Source of the DNA: a virus
Length of the DNA stretch: 39,774 bases
Direction: 5' to 3' (one strand)
Virus record (IMG/VR): IMGVR_UViG_3300049032_000033
Coordinates: 1 to 39,774 of that record
Position numbers and translations under genes: made by a program. The notes under the pieces are model-generated. The model worked only from the letters and a program-made list of their open reading frames with translations, ran no database searches and had not been told where the DNA came from. Positions 29,785 to 36,989 of this stretch are shown piece by piece. Each line of letters starts with the position of its first letter. The first letter of the stretch is position 1.

Positions 29785-30138
29785 TCATGACCAGCATCCG
29801 GGTGGGAAGTATTGACGAATTGTCATTCTGGACATGCCCGTTTTGCGTTGCACTTCTGCCTGGGTTGCACCTTTAGCGAATAGCGCCTCAGCTTTTTGGA
29901 GCTTTTCGATGGTTGCGAGGCGCATGTATTTGCGGGGCTGGTCTTTGTTTTCTTGCCAGTTGGCGCGGCGTGCGGTGTTTGATGCGTCCCGGCATTTAGG
30001 GCATAGGGTTTCTTTGTTGTATCGGTGCCGCCAGATACCTTTTGGGGTTCCGCACATTTCGGGGGTTACGGGAGTCGGCTTAGGCCCCATTGTCGGCTTA
30101 GCGTCGAACCCTTTTCCCCTGTACACGTAACCGGGCAT
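29785..30138 (-). CDS. Zinc-knuckle and helix-turn-helix protein
   Basis: A 117-residue protein. The first half has CGTPKGIWRHRYNKETLCPK followed by C, a Cys-x-x-Cys unit also seen in other actinophage proteins. The second half, LQKAEALFAKGATQAEVQRK and TGMSRMTIRQYFPP, is a clear resolvase/HTH-7-type helix-turn-helix. Probably a DNA-binding regulator acting near the origin region (inference). Confidence 0.75.
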   Translation of the reverse strand: MPGYVYRGKGFDAKPTMGPKPTPVTPEMCGTPKGIWRHRYNKETLCPKCRDASNTARRANWQENKDQPRKYMRLATIEKLQKAEALFAKGATQAEVQRKTGMSRMTIRQYFPPGCWS

Positions 30139-30479
30139 TACGCAGCCTTCCGGCGGGGCTTGTCTGCCTGTCCGGTGAGTTGCCGGCGGCGTTTGTCGTA
30201 GCGTGCTGACTCTTTGGCGGCTTCGATGAGCCCGTCTGGTCCGCCCCAGATAATGGGTGGTGCTGCAAGTTTTTGGGCGGCGAGTTCTACCCGGTTCTTC
30301 GCTTCCTGGATGCGGCGTGCGGTGTCGATCTTCCGCTTTTGCAGTGTGACTATTTCGCGTTCCTGCGCCTCGATTTCCGCTAACTCTGCTTCGGCTTTTT
30401 CGAGGGCAGCGGCGGCGATTTGCTGTTGGATGCGGAGGGCTTCAAGGTTCCGCTTCGGTGCGTTCCTGATGTATCCCAT
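30138..30479 (-). CDS. Coiled-coil hypothetical protein
   Basis: A 113-residue protein. Residues 10-75 form a long coiled coil rich in Ala, Glu and Gln (LEKAEAELAEIEAQEREIVT). The end is basic (RYDKRRRQLTGQADKPRRKA). The ATG overlaps the previous stop as TAATG. Function unknown; a structural or DNA-associated adaptor is possible. Confidence 0.72.
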   Translation of the reverse strand: MGYIRNAPKRNLEALRIQQQIAAAALEKAEAELAEIEAQEREIVTLQKRKIDTARRIQEAKNRVELAAQKLAAPPIIWGGPDGLIEAAKESARYDKRRRQLTGQADKPRRKAA

Positions 30480-30658
30480 TACTTCTGTCCTTTCATCACG
30501 TTTTTGATGGCTTGGTTAGCTGTCGGATCGGCAAACTTGCGTGAGTCGCCTGTGTTGCGTGGTGCGGGCTTTCGGTCATCCCAATGGCAGGCGCACGAGC
30601 GTTGGCGGCTGCATACCTGGAAGGCAGTCCAGCAACAGCCGCGGGCGCACGGGGTCAC
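30479..30658 (-). CDS. Small Cys-rich basic protein
   Basis: A 59-residue protein from GTG 30658 (MTPCARGCCWTAFQVCSRQR), with at least six cysteines in the first 30 residues, then a basic tail. GTGA coupling to the stop upstream decides the start. Function unknown. Confidence 0.62.
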   Translation of the reverse strand: MTPCARGCCWTAFQVCSRQRSCACHWDDRKPAPRNTGDSRKFADPTANQAIKNVMKGQK

Positions 30659-30882
30659 TCGACGGGCTTTCGGTAGTCGTGTTCGTCCTCGTATCCCTTG
30701 CAATTCGCACATGGTCGCAATCCGCATCCATGGACGACATCAGAAGGGACATATTGCTCGCACGATCCGTGCACCGGGCAGCCGGGATGCTCGTAAGCCA
30801 CGGGATCGCCTGCCACGTAGACACCGACATCGCTTGCTCGCATACACAGGTGGTCGCAAGGCAGGTAGCTAGGGTCTGTCAT
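30655..30882 (-). CDS. Small Cys-rich protein
   Basis: A 75-residue protein, MTDPSYLPCDHLCMRASDVG, with CDHLC, CPVHGSC and CGLRPCANC groups, likely a metal-binding fold. It overlaps the genes on both sides. No known family. Confidence 0.68.
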   Translation of the reverse strand: MTDPSYLPCDHLCMRASDVGVYVAGDPVAYEHPGCPVHGSCEQYVPSDVVHGCGLRPCANCKGYEDEHDYRKPVE

Positions 30883-31097
30883 GAGTGTTCCTCATGACTT
30901 TTCTTGTGTTCCGGGTAAAGAGTTCGAATAGCGTCCGTTGCCAACAGCAGCGCGCTTAGTTCCGACGCGTCGGCTTGCAAGCTAGCTGGCGAACCGTTTT
31001 GATCGGCGATGATGTCTACTAGGTACGCGGCTCGGCGCTCCAGTCGTCCTAGCTGACGGCGCACTTTGGCTGTCCGTGGTTTGGGGTCGATGCTCAT
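30879..31097 (-). CDS. Hypothetical helical protein
   Basis: A 72-residue protein (MSIDPKPRTAKVRRQLGRLE) of two probable helices with a basic N-terminus. ATGA coupling to the next gene. Function unknown. Confidence 0.68.
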   Translation of the reverse strand: MSIDPKPRTAKVRRQLGRLERRAAYLVDIIADQNGSPASLQADASELSALLLATDAIRTLYPEHKKSHEEHS

Positions 31098-31121
31098 TGT
31101 AAGAAGTCCTTAGCTACGACG

Positions 31122-31148
31122 AAGGGCGCCCCGTGTTGGGACGCCCTT
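31122..31148. terminator. Strong hairpin between early genes
   Basis: AAGGGCG and CGCCCTT form the base of an 11-bp stem, extended by CCC/GGG with one G-U. Neither strand has a T-run after it. It lies in the only sizeable gap between SSB-side genes and the downstream Cys-rich genes, so it may be a processing or attenuation site more than a strict terminator. Confidence 0.45.
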
Positions 31149-31164
31149 CCGTGATGGGGGTGGG

Positions 31165-31329
31165 TTATTTACCGAGCGCGAACCTGATCTGTTCGAGCGT
31201 GACGGGTTTGTTGTCGCGGCAGTCGTGCGGGGTGACGCGACCGTTACTGATCGACAGTTCGCCACGACATCGGACGCATTCGGTCAGGAACGACAGTTGA
31301 TCGCCGCGGGGCTTCGTCTTGAAATTCAT
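31165..31329 (-). CDS. Small zinc-knuckle protein after SSB
   Basis: A 54-residue protein, MNFKTKPRGDQLSFLTECVR, with C-x2-C and HDC downstream, likely binding zinc. It starts just after the SSB stop. Function unknown. Confidence 0.68.
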   Translation of the reverse strand: MNFKTKPRGDQLSFLTECVRCRGELSISNGRVTPHDCRDNKPVTLEQIRFALGK

Positions 31330-31332
31330 GGC

Positions 31333-31767
31333 CTAGAAGGGAGGCTCGGAGTCGGGGCCATTACCCCAGGTGTCCGCGCTGGCTGCTTCCTTCTTGCCGC
31401 CCCAGTTCCCGCCGCCATTGCTGCTGTTCTGTGCTGCCGTTGGGATCAGGCCAACAATGTCCGCGACGACTTCAAGGCCGCTGCCGGTGGTGCCGTCATC
31501 GTTGGTCCATTCACGGGTTTCCTCACGGCCGATGACTACTACCTGCTGCTTAGCCCCTTCGCGGAGTACATCGGCGAGGGTTTCGGCGCGTTTGCCGAAG
31601 ACGGTCACGCGCCGCCACGTGGTGCCCGTGTCCTTCCATTCCTTCGCCTGCTTGTCGAACCTGGAGTGTCCTTCTGCGACGGTGAAGCTGAGCCGGCACT
31701 GTCCCTCATTACTGAATGCGGGTTCTTTGACCTTGCCGATGTTGCCGTGGAATGCTGCCTGTGCCAT
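31333..31767 (-). CDS. ssb: Single-stranded DNA-binding protein
   Basis: A 144-residue protein. The OB-fold residues 1-105 include HGNIGKVKEPAFSNEG, CRLSFTVAEGHSRFDKQAKE and WRRVTVFGKRAETLADVLRE, then GREETREWTNDDG and a Gly/Asn-rich linker. The acidic tip DSEPPF matches the SSB C-terminal tail that binds partner proteins. It lies beside the exonuclease and partner genes, as in recombination-dependent replication modules. Confidence 0.92.
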   Translation of the reverse strand: MAQAAFHGNIGKVKEPAFSNEGQCRLSFTVAEGHSRFDKQAKEWKDTGTTWRRVTVFGKRAETLADVLREGAKQQVVVIGREETREWTNDDGTTGSGLEVVADIVGLIPTAAQNSSNGGGNWGGKKEAASADTWGNGPDSEPPF

Positions 31768-31769
31768 GT

Positions 31770-32333
31770 TCAGTTGCTCTCTTCTTCAGTGGGTGCGGCG
31801 AGTGCCGCGATGGTTTTGAGGTGCGCTTCGGGTTCGCCTGCGTCCTTAGCTGCCTTCCAGAGGGCCCGGAGTAGGTCGCGGTCACCCTCTGCCTGTTCGG
31901 CTTCTGCCAGGAAGTCACGGGCGGGCTGCGGTGCCTGCTTGGGCGCGTCAGGCAACGGCTTGACACTGAAGCTCTTACGCTTACCCCTCGTTGCGGTGAG
32001 TGCAACGGTGAGCGGCTTCTCAATGTGGGACAGGTGGCTTATTTCGATGCCGCCTACCTTGTCTTTGCCGAACGTAATTTCGGGGTTGCGGTAGAGGGTG
32101 AGGCGCCGTCCTGTGTAGGTGGCTGCGTCAACACCCCACGCCATGACCATCACCCTTCTCATGGACTTGGATGGTCGGTAGGCGCGTCCGGGGAACTCAA
32201 CCAGGCGGACATCCACGGGCTGCTCAGCCAGTCCGGGGACAACCTCATGGATCGTCACAGTCACCGGCCCGCTAATCAGGTCGTCCGCGTTGAGCTGGTC
32301 ACTGCGAGGGGCAATACTCTCGGTTAGGTCCAT
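31770..32333 (-). CDS. Conserved phage protein, putative recombination partner
   Basis: A 187-residue protein from ATG 32333. A beta-rich part (VTVTIHEVVPGLAEQPVDVR, then GRAYRPSKSMRRVMVMAWG) precedes a helical C-terminus (EAEQAEGDRDLLRALWKAAK). Similar proteins are found between exonuclease and SSB genes of actinophages, the place where a single-strand annealing protein is expected, but it has no obvious RecT/Erf motif. TGATG coupling to the exonuclease supports a shared function. Confidence 0.65.
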   Translation of the reverse strand: MDLTESIAPRSDQLNADDLISGPVTVTIHEVVPGLAEQPVDVRLVEFPGRAYRPSKSMRRVMVMAWGVDAATYTGRRLTLYRNPEITFGKDKVGGIEISHLSHIEKPLTVALTATRGKRKSFSVKPLPDAPKQAPQPARDFLAEAEQAEGDRDLLRALWKAAKDAGEPEAHLKTIAALAAPTEEESN

Positions 32334-33013
32334 CAGTAGATCTCCATCTCTGCGAAGTGGTCCAGCCGTTCGGTGGCTGGGAGGTCTTTGGTGGCTTCGG
32401 TGTAGCGGCTGACCATGTCGGCGGATGCTTCCTCGAATGTGGCGACGGCGTTGAAGATCGCGTCGAACCACTTGGGGTCACGCTCTACCCGCTTGACGTA
32501 GAGTGGCATTCCGGAGCAGAAGGAAACGTAGTCGATCCATTCACGCCCGGACACGAGTAAACCCGCCTGGCACTGGGCCATGTTCTCTAGCGGCACCTCA
32601 TCAGCGAGGATCGTGGCGAGGTGCTTCTTCTGCCGGCGGGACTTGATTTCGATTAGCCCGTCATCACCAACCAATCCATCGGGGGAGTAGCCGATCCGGA
32701 ATCCCCAGTCATTGCGGACCATAAAACCCAACTGATCAACGGGCGCGAAGTGTTCGCTGTAGATGTCACGGGCGAACGGCTCATCAAGCGTTCCCCTGAG
32801 CATGTCCTGGTTTTCGTGGATGGGTTCGACATGGCCCGTGATGCGTTCGGCCGTCAGTGTGACAGCGAGGGCGCGTGAGTAGTCGTTAGCGGCAGGCTTG
32901 ACCGTCTTCGGCGTGATCAACTGCCCGACAACCGAGGCCGTGACGATGCCGCAGCGTGCAGCCAACCACTCGTCGCTGCCCTGCTCAAGTTCGATGTACG
33001 TGGTTAGGCTCAT
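32333..33013 (-). CDS. YqaJ-like (lambda-type) exonuclease
   Basis: A 226-residue protein. The N-terminal QGSDEWLAARCGIVTASVVG and the nuclease motifs (GTLDEPFARDIYSEHF with Glu; GYSPDGLV with Asp; LIEIKS with Glu-x-Lys) are the YqaJ/lambda-exonuclease PD-(D/E)xK set. QCQAGLLVSGREWIDYVSF is the typical C-terminal block. It degrades one strand of linear DNA for recombination. Start ATG 33013 is coupled to the upstream gene by ATGA. Confidence 0.92.
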   Translation of the reverse strand: MSLTTYIELEQGSDEWLAARCGIVTASVVGQLITPKTVKPAANDYSRALAVTLTAERITGHVEPIHENQDMLRGTLDEPFARDIYSEHFAPVDQLGFMVRNDWGFRIGYSPDGLVGDDGLIEIKSRRQKKHLATILADEVPLENMAQCQAGLLVSGREWIDYVSFCSGMPLYVKRVERDPKWFDAIFNAVATFEEASADMVSRYTEATKDLPATERLDHFAEMEIY

Positions 33014-33255
33014 GCTTCTTCCCACTTTCCGTAGGTTATGGTGCGCTTCATGACGGCGCCGCCGGAGTTTGTCGCCATCTCGCGGGCTTCGTTCTCATCG
33101 AATGCGGCGTGCAGGTCGATCCGCTGCCACGCCCACTGATCTACTTCTTTGACCCCCGCGTTGTCCCGCAGGATCTTCTTGAGGTACTGGACGCTGGCGA
33201 ACTCGCATCCGTGGAGGTTGCCGAGTAGCTGGGCGAGGTCTTTCTGTAGGCTCAT
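33010..33255 (-). CDS. Hypothetical protein
   Basis: An 81-residue protein, MSLQKDLAQLLGNLHGCEFA, helical, followed by VDQWAWQRIDLHAAFDENEA. ATGA overlaps at both ends put it in the recombination operon, directly before the exonuclease gene. No known family. Confidence 0.7.
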   Translation of the reverse strand: MSLQKDLAQLLGNLHGCEFASVQYLKKILRDNAGVKEVDQWAWQRIDLHAAFDENEAREMATNSGGAVMKRTITYGKWEEA

Positions 33256-33536
33256 TTGCGTGCTTCCTGTAGGACCCATTGGAGGGCTTCGGGGTGGGTT
33301 TTGAAGGCTCGGAAGTCGATGGCTGTGAACGCGGTCCACGGCTTCGTGTAGTCCGCGTATTTGGTGCCGTCTGCCATGTAGTTGGCGTTGTAGATCTGGG
33401 CGCGGCGAGCTTCCGTGCTGGCGCCGATCCGGATGCGCGGCCTGGAATTGGGCAAAAAAGAAGGACCATTGCTGGTCCCGAGTTCGGTTGCTATTTCGTA
33501 TAAATCACGCCGTGGCGGTTGGCTCGTGTGGCACAT
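33252..33536 (-). CDS. Hypothetical protein
   Basis: A 94-residue protein from ATG 33536 with GGGGAGA upstream. An N-terminal CHTSQPPRRDLYEIATELG is followed by ARRAQIYNANYMADGTKYAD and a terminal helix. It overlaps the previous gene by 32 bases. Function unknown. Confidence 0.65.
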   Translation of the reverse strand: MCHTSQPPRRDLYEIATELGTSNGPSFLPNSRPRIRIGASTEARRAQIYNANYMADGTKYADYTKPWTAFTAIDFRAFKTHPEALQWVLQEARK

Positions 33537-33681
33537 TTTCTGTCTCCCCATGGATTGGACATTGTGGGTTGGTGGGTCGTACGTTGCGCGGGTCATACCT
33601 TGATGGTGGGCAGTCGCAGTACCGGTTGGTTTTGCGGGTCCACCAGTCACCCCCGCAACCAGGCTTCGTGTTGGGCATCAT
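33505..33681 (-). CDS. Small Cys-rich protein
   Basis: A 58-residue protein, MMPNTKPGCGGDWWTRKTNR, with CDCPP and CPIHGETE: a zinc-binding pattern similar to other small proteins of this region. The start is ATG 33681 or the next codon; AGTAGGG lies upstream. Function unknown. Confidence 0.6.
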   Translation of the reverse strand: MMPNTKPGCGGDWWTRKTNRYCDCPPSRYDPRNVRPTNPQCPIHGETENVPHEPTATA

Positions 33682-33691
33682 CGCCCTACTT

Positions 33692-33937
33692 TCACTCGTC
33701 GTCGTAGTGCGGATAATTTGCAAAGCGTTCTATGACCATGTTTCTGCGCGCTTCCTCTGCCGCTCCAGGCCCCGGAAGCAGGCCGTTGAATCGAACAATG
33801 GAGTGCCATACTTCAGCGGCCAATTCGCCATCCCGGAACCTCTTGTTTTGGCTGACGAGGCAGTAGGGGGAGTATGACCCGCCCACCCGGTAAGCGTCCG
33901 CCGTCGGGTGCTTCACGAAAATGCGGAAGGCGGTCAT
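33692..33937 (-). CDS. Hypothetical protein
   Basis: An 81-residue protein, MTAFRIFVKHPTADAYRVGG, a beta start, then RDGELAAEVWHSIVRFNGLL and a helical end with an acidic tail. ATGA coupling to the gene before. No known family. Confidence 0.68.
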   Translation of the reverse strand: MTAFRIFVKHPTADAYRVGGSYSPYCLVSQNKRFRDGELAAEVWHSIVRFNGLLPGPGAAEEARRNMVIERFANYPHYDDE

Positions 33938-34152
33938 GGGTTCAGCGCGTTCTCTATGGCGCGCCGGAAGTCACGTACAGCCCTCTCATACCCGACTGTT
34001 GCCAGCCCGTGCGGTTCGGGTAGTTCCGCGTGCAGAGCGTCCGCGTTGTCAGCTATGGCCAGCACGGCTTCGATGGCTTTGGTGAGGCGTACTTCCCTGT
34101 CGGTGTAGGGCTCGAAGTTGTTGGGGGACGGGTAAAGTCCGTGGTCGTTCAT
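33934..34152 (-). CDS. Hypothetical protein
   Basis: A 72-residue protein from ATG 34152, MNDHGLYPSPNNFEPYTDRE, then two helices (KAIEAVLAIADNADALHAEL). GGAGAGG lies upstream and ATGA joins it to the gene before. Function unknown. Confidence 0.68.
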   Translation of the reverse strand: MNDHGLYPSPNNFEPYTDREVRLTKAIEAVLAIADNADALHAELPEPHGLATVGYERAVRDFRRAIENALNP

Positions 34153-34301
34153 GGCCTCTCCTTTGGTAGTTGGATGTCGCGGGTTGCGGTGTGGATGGTG
34201 ACGTGGCCGGCGAGGGTGGTCTGGTCGGTGATGCCGCGGACAAGGTTCACGGCCTGCTCCAGTTCGGCGGCGAGGGCTAACATTTCGGACGCGAGAGTCA
34301 C
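34149..34301 (-). CDS. Small hypothetical protein
   Basis: A 50-residue protein from GTG 34301 (MTLASEMLALAAELEQAVNL), one long amphipathic helix and a strand. Its start and stop are both shared with neighbours (GTGA, ATGA), which is the main evidence that it is translated. Confidence 0.6.
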   Translation of the reverse strand: MTLASEMLALAAELEQAVNLVRGITDQTTLAGHVTIHTATRDIQLPKERP

Positions 34302-34438
34302 GATGAATGCTCCTCACGGTTATGGGTGCTTGCCCAGATATGAGCGTCAACCTGGCGAATAACGTTTACGCCGTCCTTGCACAGGTCGCACCACGCTTGG
34401 TATTTGCGCTGACTCACGCGATGCACGGTCGCGCTCAT
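34298..34438 (-). CDS. Small CxxC/His protein
   Basis: A 46-residue protein, MSATVHRVSQRKYQAWCDLC, with CDLC and later His residues (HIWASTHNREEH), a possible C2H2-like zinc finger. Start at ATG 34438 by ATGA coupling. Confidence 0.65.
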   Translation of the reverse strand: MSATVHRVSQRKYQAWCDLCKDGVNVIRQVDAHIWASTHNREEHSS

Positions 34439-34626
34439 GGCAGGTACCTTGGTGCGGCGGTGACTGTGCGGCGGGCTTCTGCGCGTTCGTGGTCGGTGAG
34501 TGCCCGCCACTGGTCCGCGTCCAACCCCCACGCAGACGCCACCAACGCCTCAGCAAGTAGCAACGGCTCGGCACGGTGATAGGGCTTGCGGTGCTGCGGG
34601 GAACGGCGCTTGAACAGTTTCAGCAT
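34435..34626 (-). CDS. Hypothetical protein
   Basis: A 63-residue basic protein, MLKLFKRRSPQHRKPYHRAE, then the helical LLLAEALVASAWGLDADQWR. It starts directly after the previous stop (TAGCCATG). Function unknown. Confidence 0.66.
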   Translation of the reverse strand: MLKLFKRRSPQHRKPYHRAEPLLLAEALVASAWGLDADQWRALTDHERAEARRTVTAAPRYLP

Positions 34627-34628
34627 GG

Positions 34629-34949
34629 CTAGGCTCCTTCGTGGATTAGGGTGAGTGCGCCTTCTTCTGCAAGGACTTCCTGATAGCCGAGCAGTCCCAA
34701 CCCGATCTCATCAAGAGCCCCGCGATCCTTCCGGTAAATGTGCGTTCCGGCCAGCAGGATTGAGGCGTTAGGGAGGTTTTCGAGTTCCTCGGCGGTCGTG
34801 ATCGTGCGGGGCTTAGAGTAACCGGCGGCAAGGATCGCGTAGGAGAGTGAGTCCGCGGTGTTGTCGATGTCGGAACCGTTGACTAAGATCCCAAGTTCGC
34901 CGTCAATGACAGCGCGGGAAATATCGAATAGTTCATCTCGTTCGCTCAT
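34629..34949 (-). CDS. Hypothetical protein
   Basis: A 106-residue protein from ATG 34949 (MSERDELFDISRAVIDGELG). The second half (TAEELENLPNASILLAGTHI, then IGLGLLGYQEVLAEEGALTL) looks like a small alpha/beta unit; the pattern of "asking a value and setting a default" type proteins of actinophages is similar but of no known role. ATGA coupling on the 5' side. Confidence 0.68.
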   Translation of the reverse strand: MSERDELFDISRAVIDGELGILVNGSDIDNTADSLSYAILAAGYSKPRTITTAEELENLPNASILLAGTHIYRKDRGALDEIGLGLLGYQEVLAEEGALTLIHEGA

Positions 34950-35101
34950 GCTCGAACCTCCAGAATCATTGAGCGGGGGACTTTGTAGTCCAGGAAGTCG
35001 CCAACAATGACGACACTGTCCGGGGTGGTGTTGTAGAACTCGAACCAGCCGCACTGGGTACGGATCTGGCGGGCCGTCGATAACTCGGTGTCGGTGATCA
35101 T
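34946..35101 (-). CDS. Small hypothetical protein
   Basis: A 51-residue protein, MITDTELSTARQIRTQCGWF, then EFYNTTPDSVVIVGDFLDYK. It shares ATGA with both neighbours. A small beta-rich fold is likely; function unknown. Confidence 0.65.
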   Translation of the reverse strand: MITDTELSTARQIRTQCGWFEFYNTTPDSVVIVGDFLDYKVPRSMILEVRA

Positions 35102-35439
35102 GACGTCTCTCCTTTGAGTAGTTTCGGTTCGATTGCGCGGCCCCGTGATCGGAGGTACGCGACGAGTTCACCCGTGATGTACCGGGCACGCTCAGGGGTG
35201 ACAAGGACGCCCGCGTTACTACACGGGTCACAAAGCTCACCATTACGGATGCGGGTGTTAGGTGCGTCCGCGTACTTCACCGTCTTCGGCCGCGTAGGAT
35301 GACCGCACCGTTCGCAATCCCGAAACTTGGGCAGCTTCGGCCAATCACGCGCCCGGTAACACTGCCGGCACATGCCCCGCGCATACCAGCCAGTCCGCCC
35401 ACAAGCGCCCAGACACGGGTCATCCTTCCTAACCGTCAT
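35098..35439 (-). CDS. Zinc-binding hypothetical protein
   Basis: A 113-residue protein from ATG 35439. Cys groups CLGACGRTGWYARGMCRQC, CERCG and CDPC give two zinc sites; the first resembles the finger at the start of the HNH proteins here. The C-terminus VTPERARYITGELVAYLRSR is helical. Possibly nucleic-acid binding (inference). Confidence 0.7.
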   Translation of the reverse strand: MTVRKDDPCLGACGRTGWYARGMCRQCYRARDWPKLPKFRDCERCGHPTRPKTVKYADAPNTRIRNGELCDPCSNAGVLVTPERARYITGELVAYLRSRGRAIEPKLLKGETS

Positions 35440-35620
35440 AACGGGCCTCCTTGAACGCCTCGTAAGCGTCATCGTCTGACGTGTCCGTTTCGTGGTTCTC
35501 GGCGTCATGAGCGGCTGCCCATTCGTGCGCTTCGTCCTCATCGATAAAGGGACCTGCACCGGTAGCGCATTCGTCACAGTCAGCGTTGTACTGGGTGAAA
35601 GAATAAACATCCGCGCTCAT
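35429..35620 (-). CDS. Small acidic protein
   Basis: A 63-residue protein from ATG 35620 (MSADVYSFTQYNADCDECAT) with CDEC and a strongly acidic second half (DTSDDDAYEAFKEAR). TAATG overlap with the stop upstream sets the start. Confidence 0.65.
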   Translation of the reverse strand: MSADVYSFTQYNADCDECATGAGPFIDEDEAHEWAAAHDAENHETDTSDDDAYEAFKEARYDG

Positions 35621-35844
35621 TACCAGCCCCTCGACTTCTTGAGAACGCCGAGCTGGGCGCAATGCGAAATAGCCTTCAGGTCACGCATGGCAGAGTCGAA
35701 CATTTTGCCAAAGTCGCCCGTGTTGTCAGACGCCAGCACGTTGCCGGTATCCGTGTTGTAAACCCGGTAATACCAGCAGTAGATGTACCCGCGCCGGTCG
35801 AACTTGTTGTCATCTTTGTGGGCGTAAATTTGTGCGCGGATCAT
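35620..35844 (-). CDS. Hypothetical protein
   Basis: A 74-residue protein, MIRAQIYAHKDDNKFDRRGY, beta-rich with many Tyr/Trp, then a helix (KMFDSAMRDLKAISHC). ATGA coupling to the membrane protein gene before it. Function unknown. Confidence 0.7.
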   Translation of the reverse strand: MIRAQIYAHKDDNKFDRRGYIYCWYYRVYNTDTGNVLASDNTGDFGKMFDSAMRDLKAISHCAQLGVLKKSRGW

Positions 35845-35993
35845 TTGTCTTCACACTCCGGGCAGCCCGACTTGGGCCCATGGAGAAGATGCGCCTCTTC
35901 CCAGTCGTCGCGCCGGTCCAACGCCATCGCCCACGGGATCGCGATCATGAACGCCAACGCCAACATGGCAACGAAAAAAGTTAGACCGTTCAT
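35841..35993 (-). CDS. Small single-pass membrane protein
   Basis: A 50-residue protein. Residues 3-24 are a hydrophobic helix (GLTFFVAMLALAFMIAIPWA). A soluble part follows, with RRDDWEEAHLLHG and a CPEC pair near the end. ATGA overlaps on both sides. Possibly an early membrane-acting protein. Confidence 0.65.
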   Translation of the reverse strand: MNGLTFFVAMLALAFMIAIPWAMALDRRDDWEEAHLLHGPKSGCPECEDK

Positions 35994-36274
35994 GCGGCGG
36001 CGCTCCTGTCAGTTTTGCGGCGCCAGATTTGGTGGCTGCCACTGTTGCGAGTCTTGGTTGCGGACTGCTTGTAACCGGCGGACTCAATCAGACCTTGCGC
36101 CCGTGCTGAGGTGAACGCCGCACCCCACTGGGCCGGCCGGTTCGGTTCGCGCATATGCTTACGCAAGTCATCCGCGCTGAACGTCTCGTGATCGAGCGAA
36201 AGGCTGATGATCGCGGCGACCGCATCGTCCTTCCAATCACGGTCGTAATGGTCATCAAGAACTGCTGCTTTCAC
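35990..36274 (-). CDS. Hypothetical protein with winged-helix look
   Basis: A 94-residue protein from GTG 36274 with AGGAAGGAA upstream. LDHETFSADDLRKHMREPNR, then RAQWGAAFTSARAQGLIESA and the basic YKQSATKTRNSGSHQIWRRK read like a winged-helix DNA-binding domain with its wing. Found in many phages near replication genes; the role is not established. Confidence 0.7.
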   Translation of the reverse strand: MKAAVLDDHYDRDWKDDAVAAIISLSLDHETFSADDLRKHMREPNRPAQWGAAFTSARAQGLIESAGYKQSATKTRNSGSHQIWRRKTDRSAAA

Positions 36275-36420
36275 GGTGTTTCCTTCCTGGTGATGGTTGC
36301 CAGCAGGTCCGCGGGCATGTTTCGGAGTTTCGCTATCAGGTGCTCGTCGCACGGTGGGAGGCCGAACGTCTCCGTACGCGGCGGGGCTGACAGGGCGGTC
36401 GTGGCTGCTGAAGCCGTCAT
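36271..36420 (-). CDS. Small hypothetical protein
   Basis: A 49-residue protein, MTASAATTALSAPPRTETFG, then LPPCDEHLIAKLRNMPADLL. It shares ATGA with the previous stop and its own TGA lies in the next GTG start, so it is likely to be translated. Function unknown. Confidence 0.62.
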   Translation of the reverse strand: MTASAATTALSAPPRTETFGLPPCDEHLIAKLRNMPADLLATITRKETP

Positions 36421-36668
36421 GCGGCGCGCCGCCTGGCTGCGTTGGTCTGGTTCTGCTTGGCGCGTTCGGCCATAACGTTGTCCGTGGCTTCCTCACCTGT
36501 CGGGTCACTGTGAAGCAGGAAGAACGCCTCGACATCAACGGGGCCTTGTTCGTCTGCGAGCTTCTGCATCCGGCGTGCGGTCTTCTTCATCTCAGAGAAC
36601 GTGGCGGTGATGCCGTTGTCTTGGTTGTAGGTGGCGAGTTTGGACAGGTAATCAGTGTTCGAGGGCAT
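36417..36668 (-). CDS. Hypothetical protein
   Basis: An 83-residue protein from ATG 36668 (MPSNTDYLSKLATYNQDNGI), with AGAAGGGG about 11 bases upstream, followed by a helical TFSEMKKTARRMQKLADEQG and a basic tail. First gene of the long coupled chain after the regulatory genes. Confidence 0.7.
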   Translation of the reverse strand: MPSNTDYLSKLATYNQDNGITATFSEMKKTARRMQKLADEQGPVDVEAFFLLHSDPTGEEATDNVMAERAKQNQTNAARRRAA

Positions 36669-36806
36669 GACAAATAAGCCCCTTCTTCTCGCAAGGAACA
36701 CGAGAGTATGGTTTGGGATGTTTGGGTGGTTTAGGACGCTTTATGCGTTCCCTATAAAGTGGCCGGCTCTAACGGCTGCGGCGGGTGATGCGGGGTCTAG
36801 CGGGGT
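36669..36806. promoter_or_regulatory. Intergenic region with inverted repeat and motif fragments
   Basis: No gene. CTTTAT and ATAAAG are inverted nine bases apart (36739-36759). A 10-bp direct repeat, GGGGTCTAGC twice, lies at 36791-36810 and continues as GTTTCTGCGG, so it partly resembles the recurring TCTAGCGGTTTTTG motif. A promoter for the downstream small-gene chain may lie here, but no clear -35/-10 pair stands out. Confidence 0.4.
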
Positions 36807-36989
36807 CTAGCGTTTCTGCGGCTCTGACGGGAGCGCTTCGGCCCACGCTTGGAGTTCGGTAGCCAAGATAATTGGCTTCGTGTTTGCGTACTTGACCGCA
36901 AGCTCACTGTTGCGGATGGCGCGCCTTACGGTATCCGTCGAGTACCCAACCGCTTCGGCGGCTTCCTCGATTGAAAATGCAATTTTCAC
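36807..36989 (-). CDS. Excisionase-like/HTH DNA-binding protein
   Basis: A 60-residue protein, MKIAFSIEEAAEAVGYSTDT and VRRAIRNSELAVKYANTKPI, ending in a helix with a basic tip: the MerR-type helix-turn-helix with wing used by excisionases and small regulators. It overlaps the Cro-like gene by ATGA and is early, as expected for a recombination directionality factor, although it is far from int. Confidence 0.8.
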   Translation of the reverse strand: MKIAFSIEEAAEAVGYSTDTVRRAIRNSELAVKYANTKPIILATELQAWAEALPSEPQKR

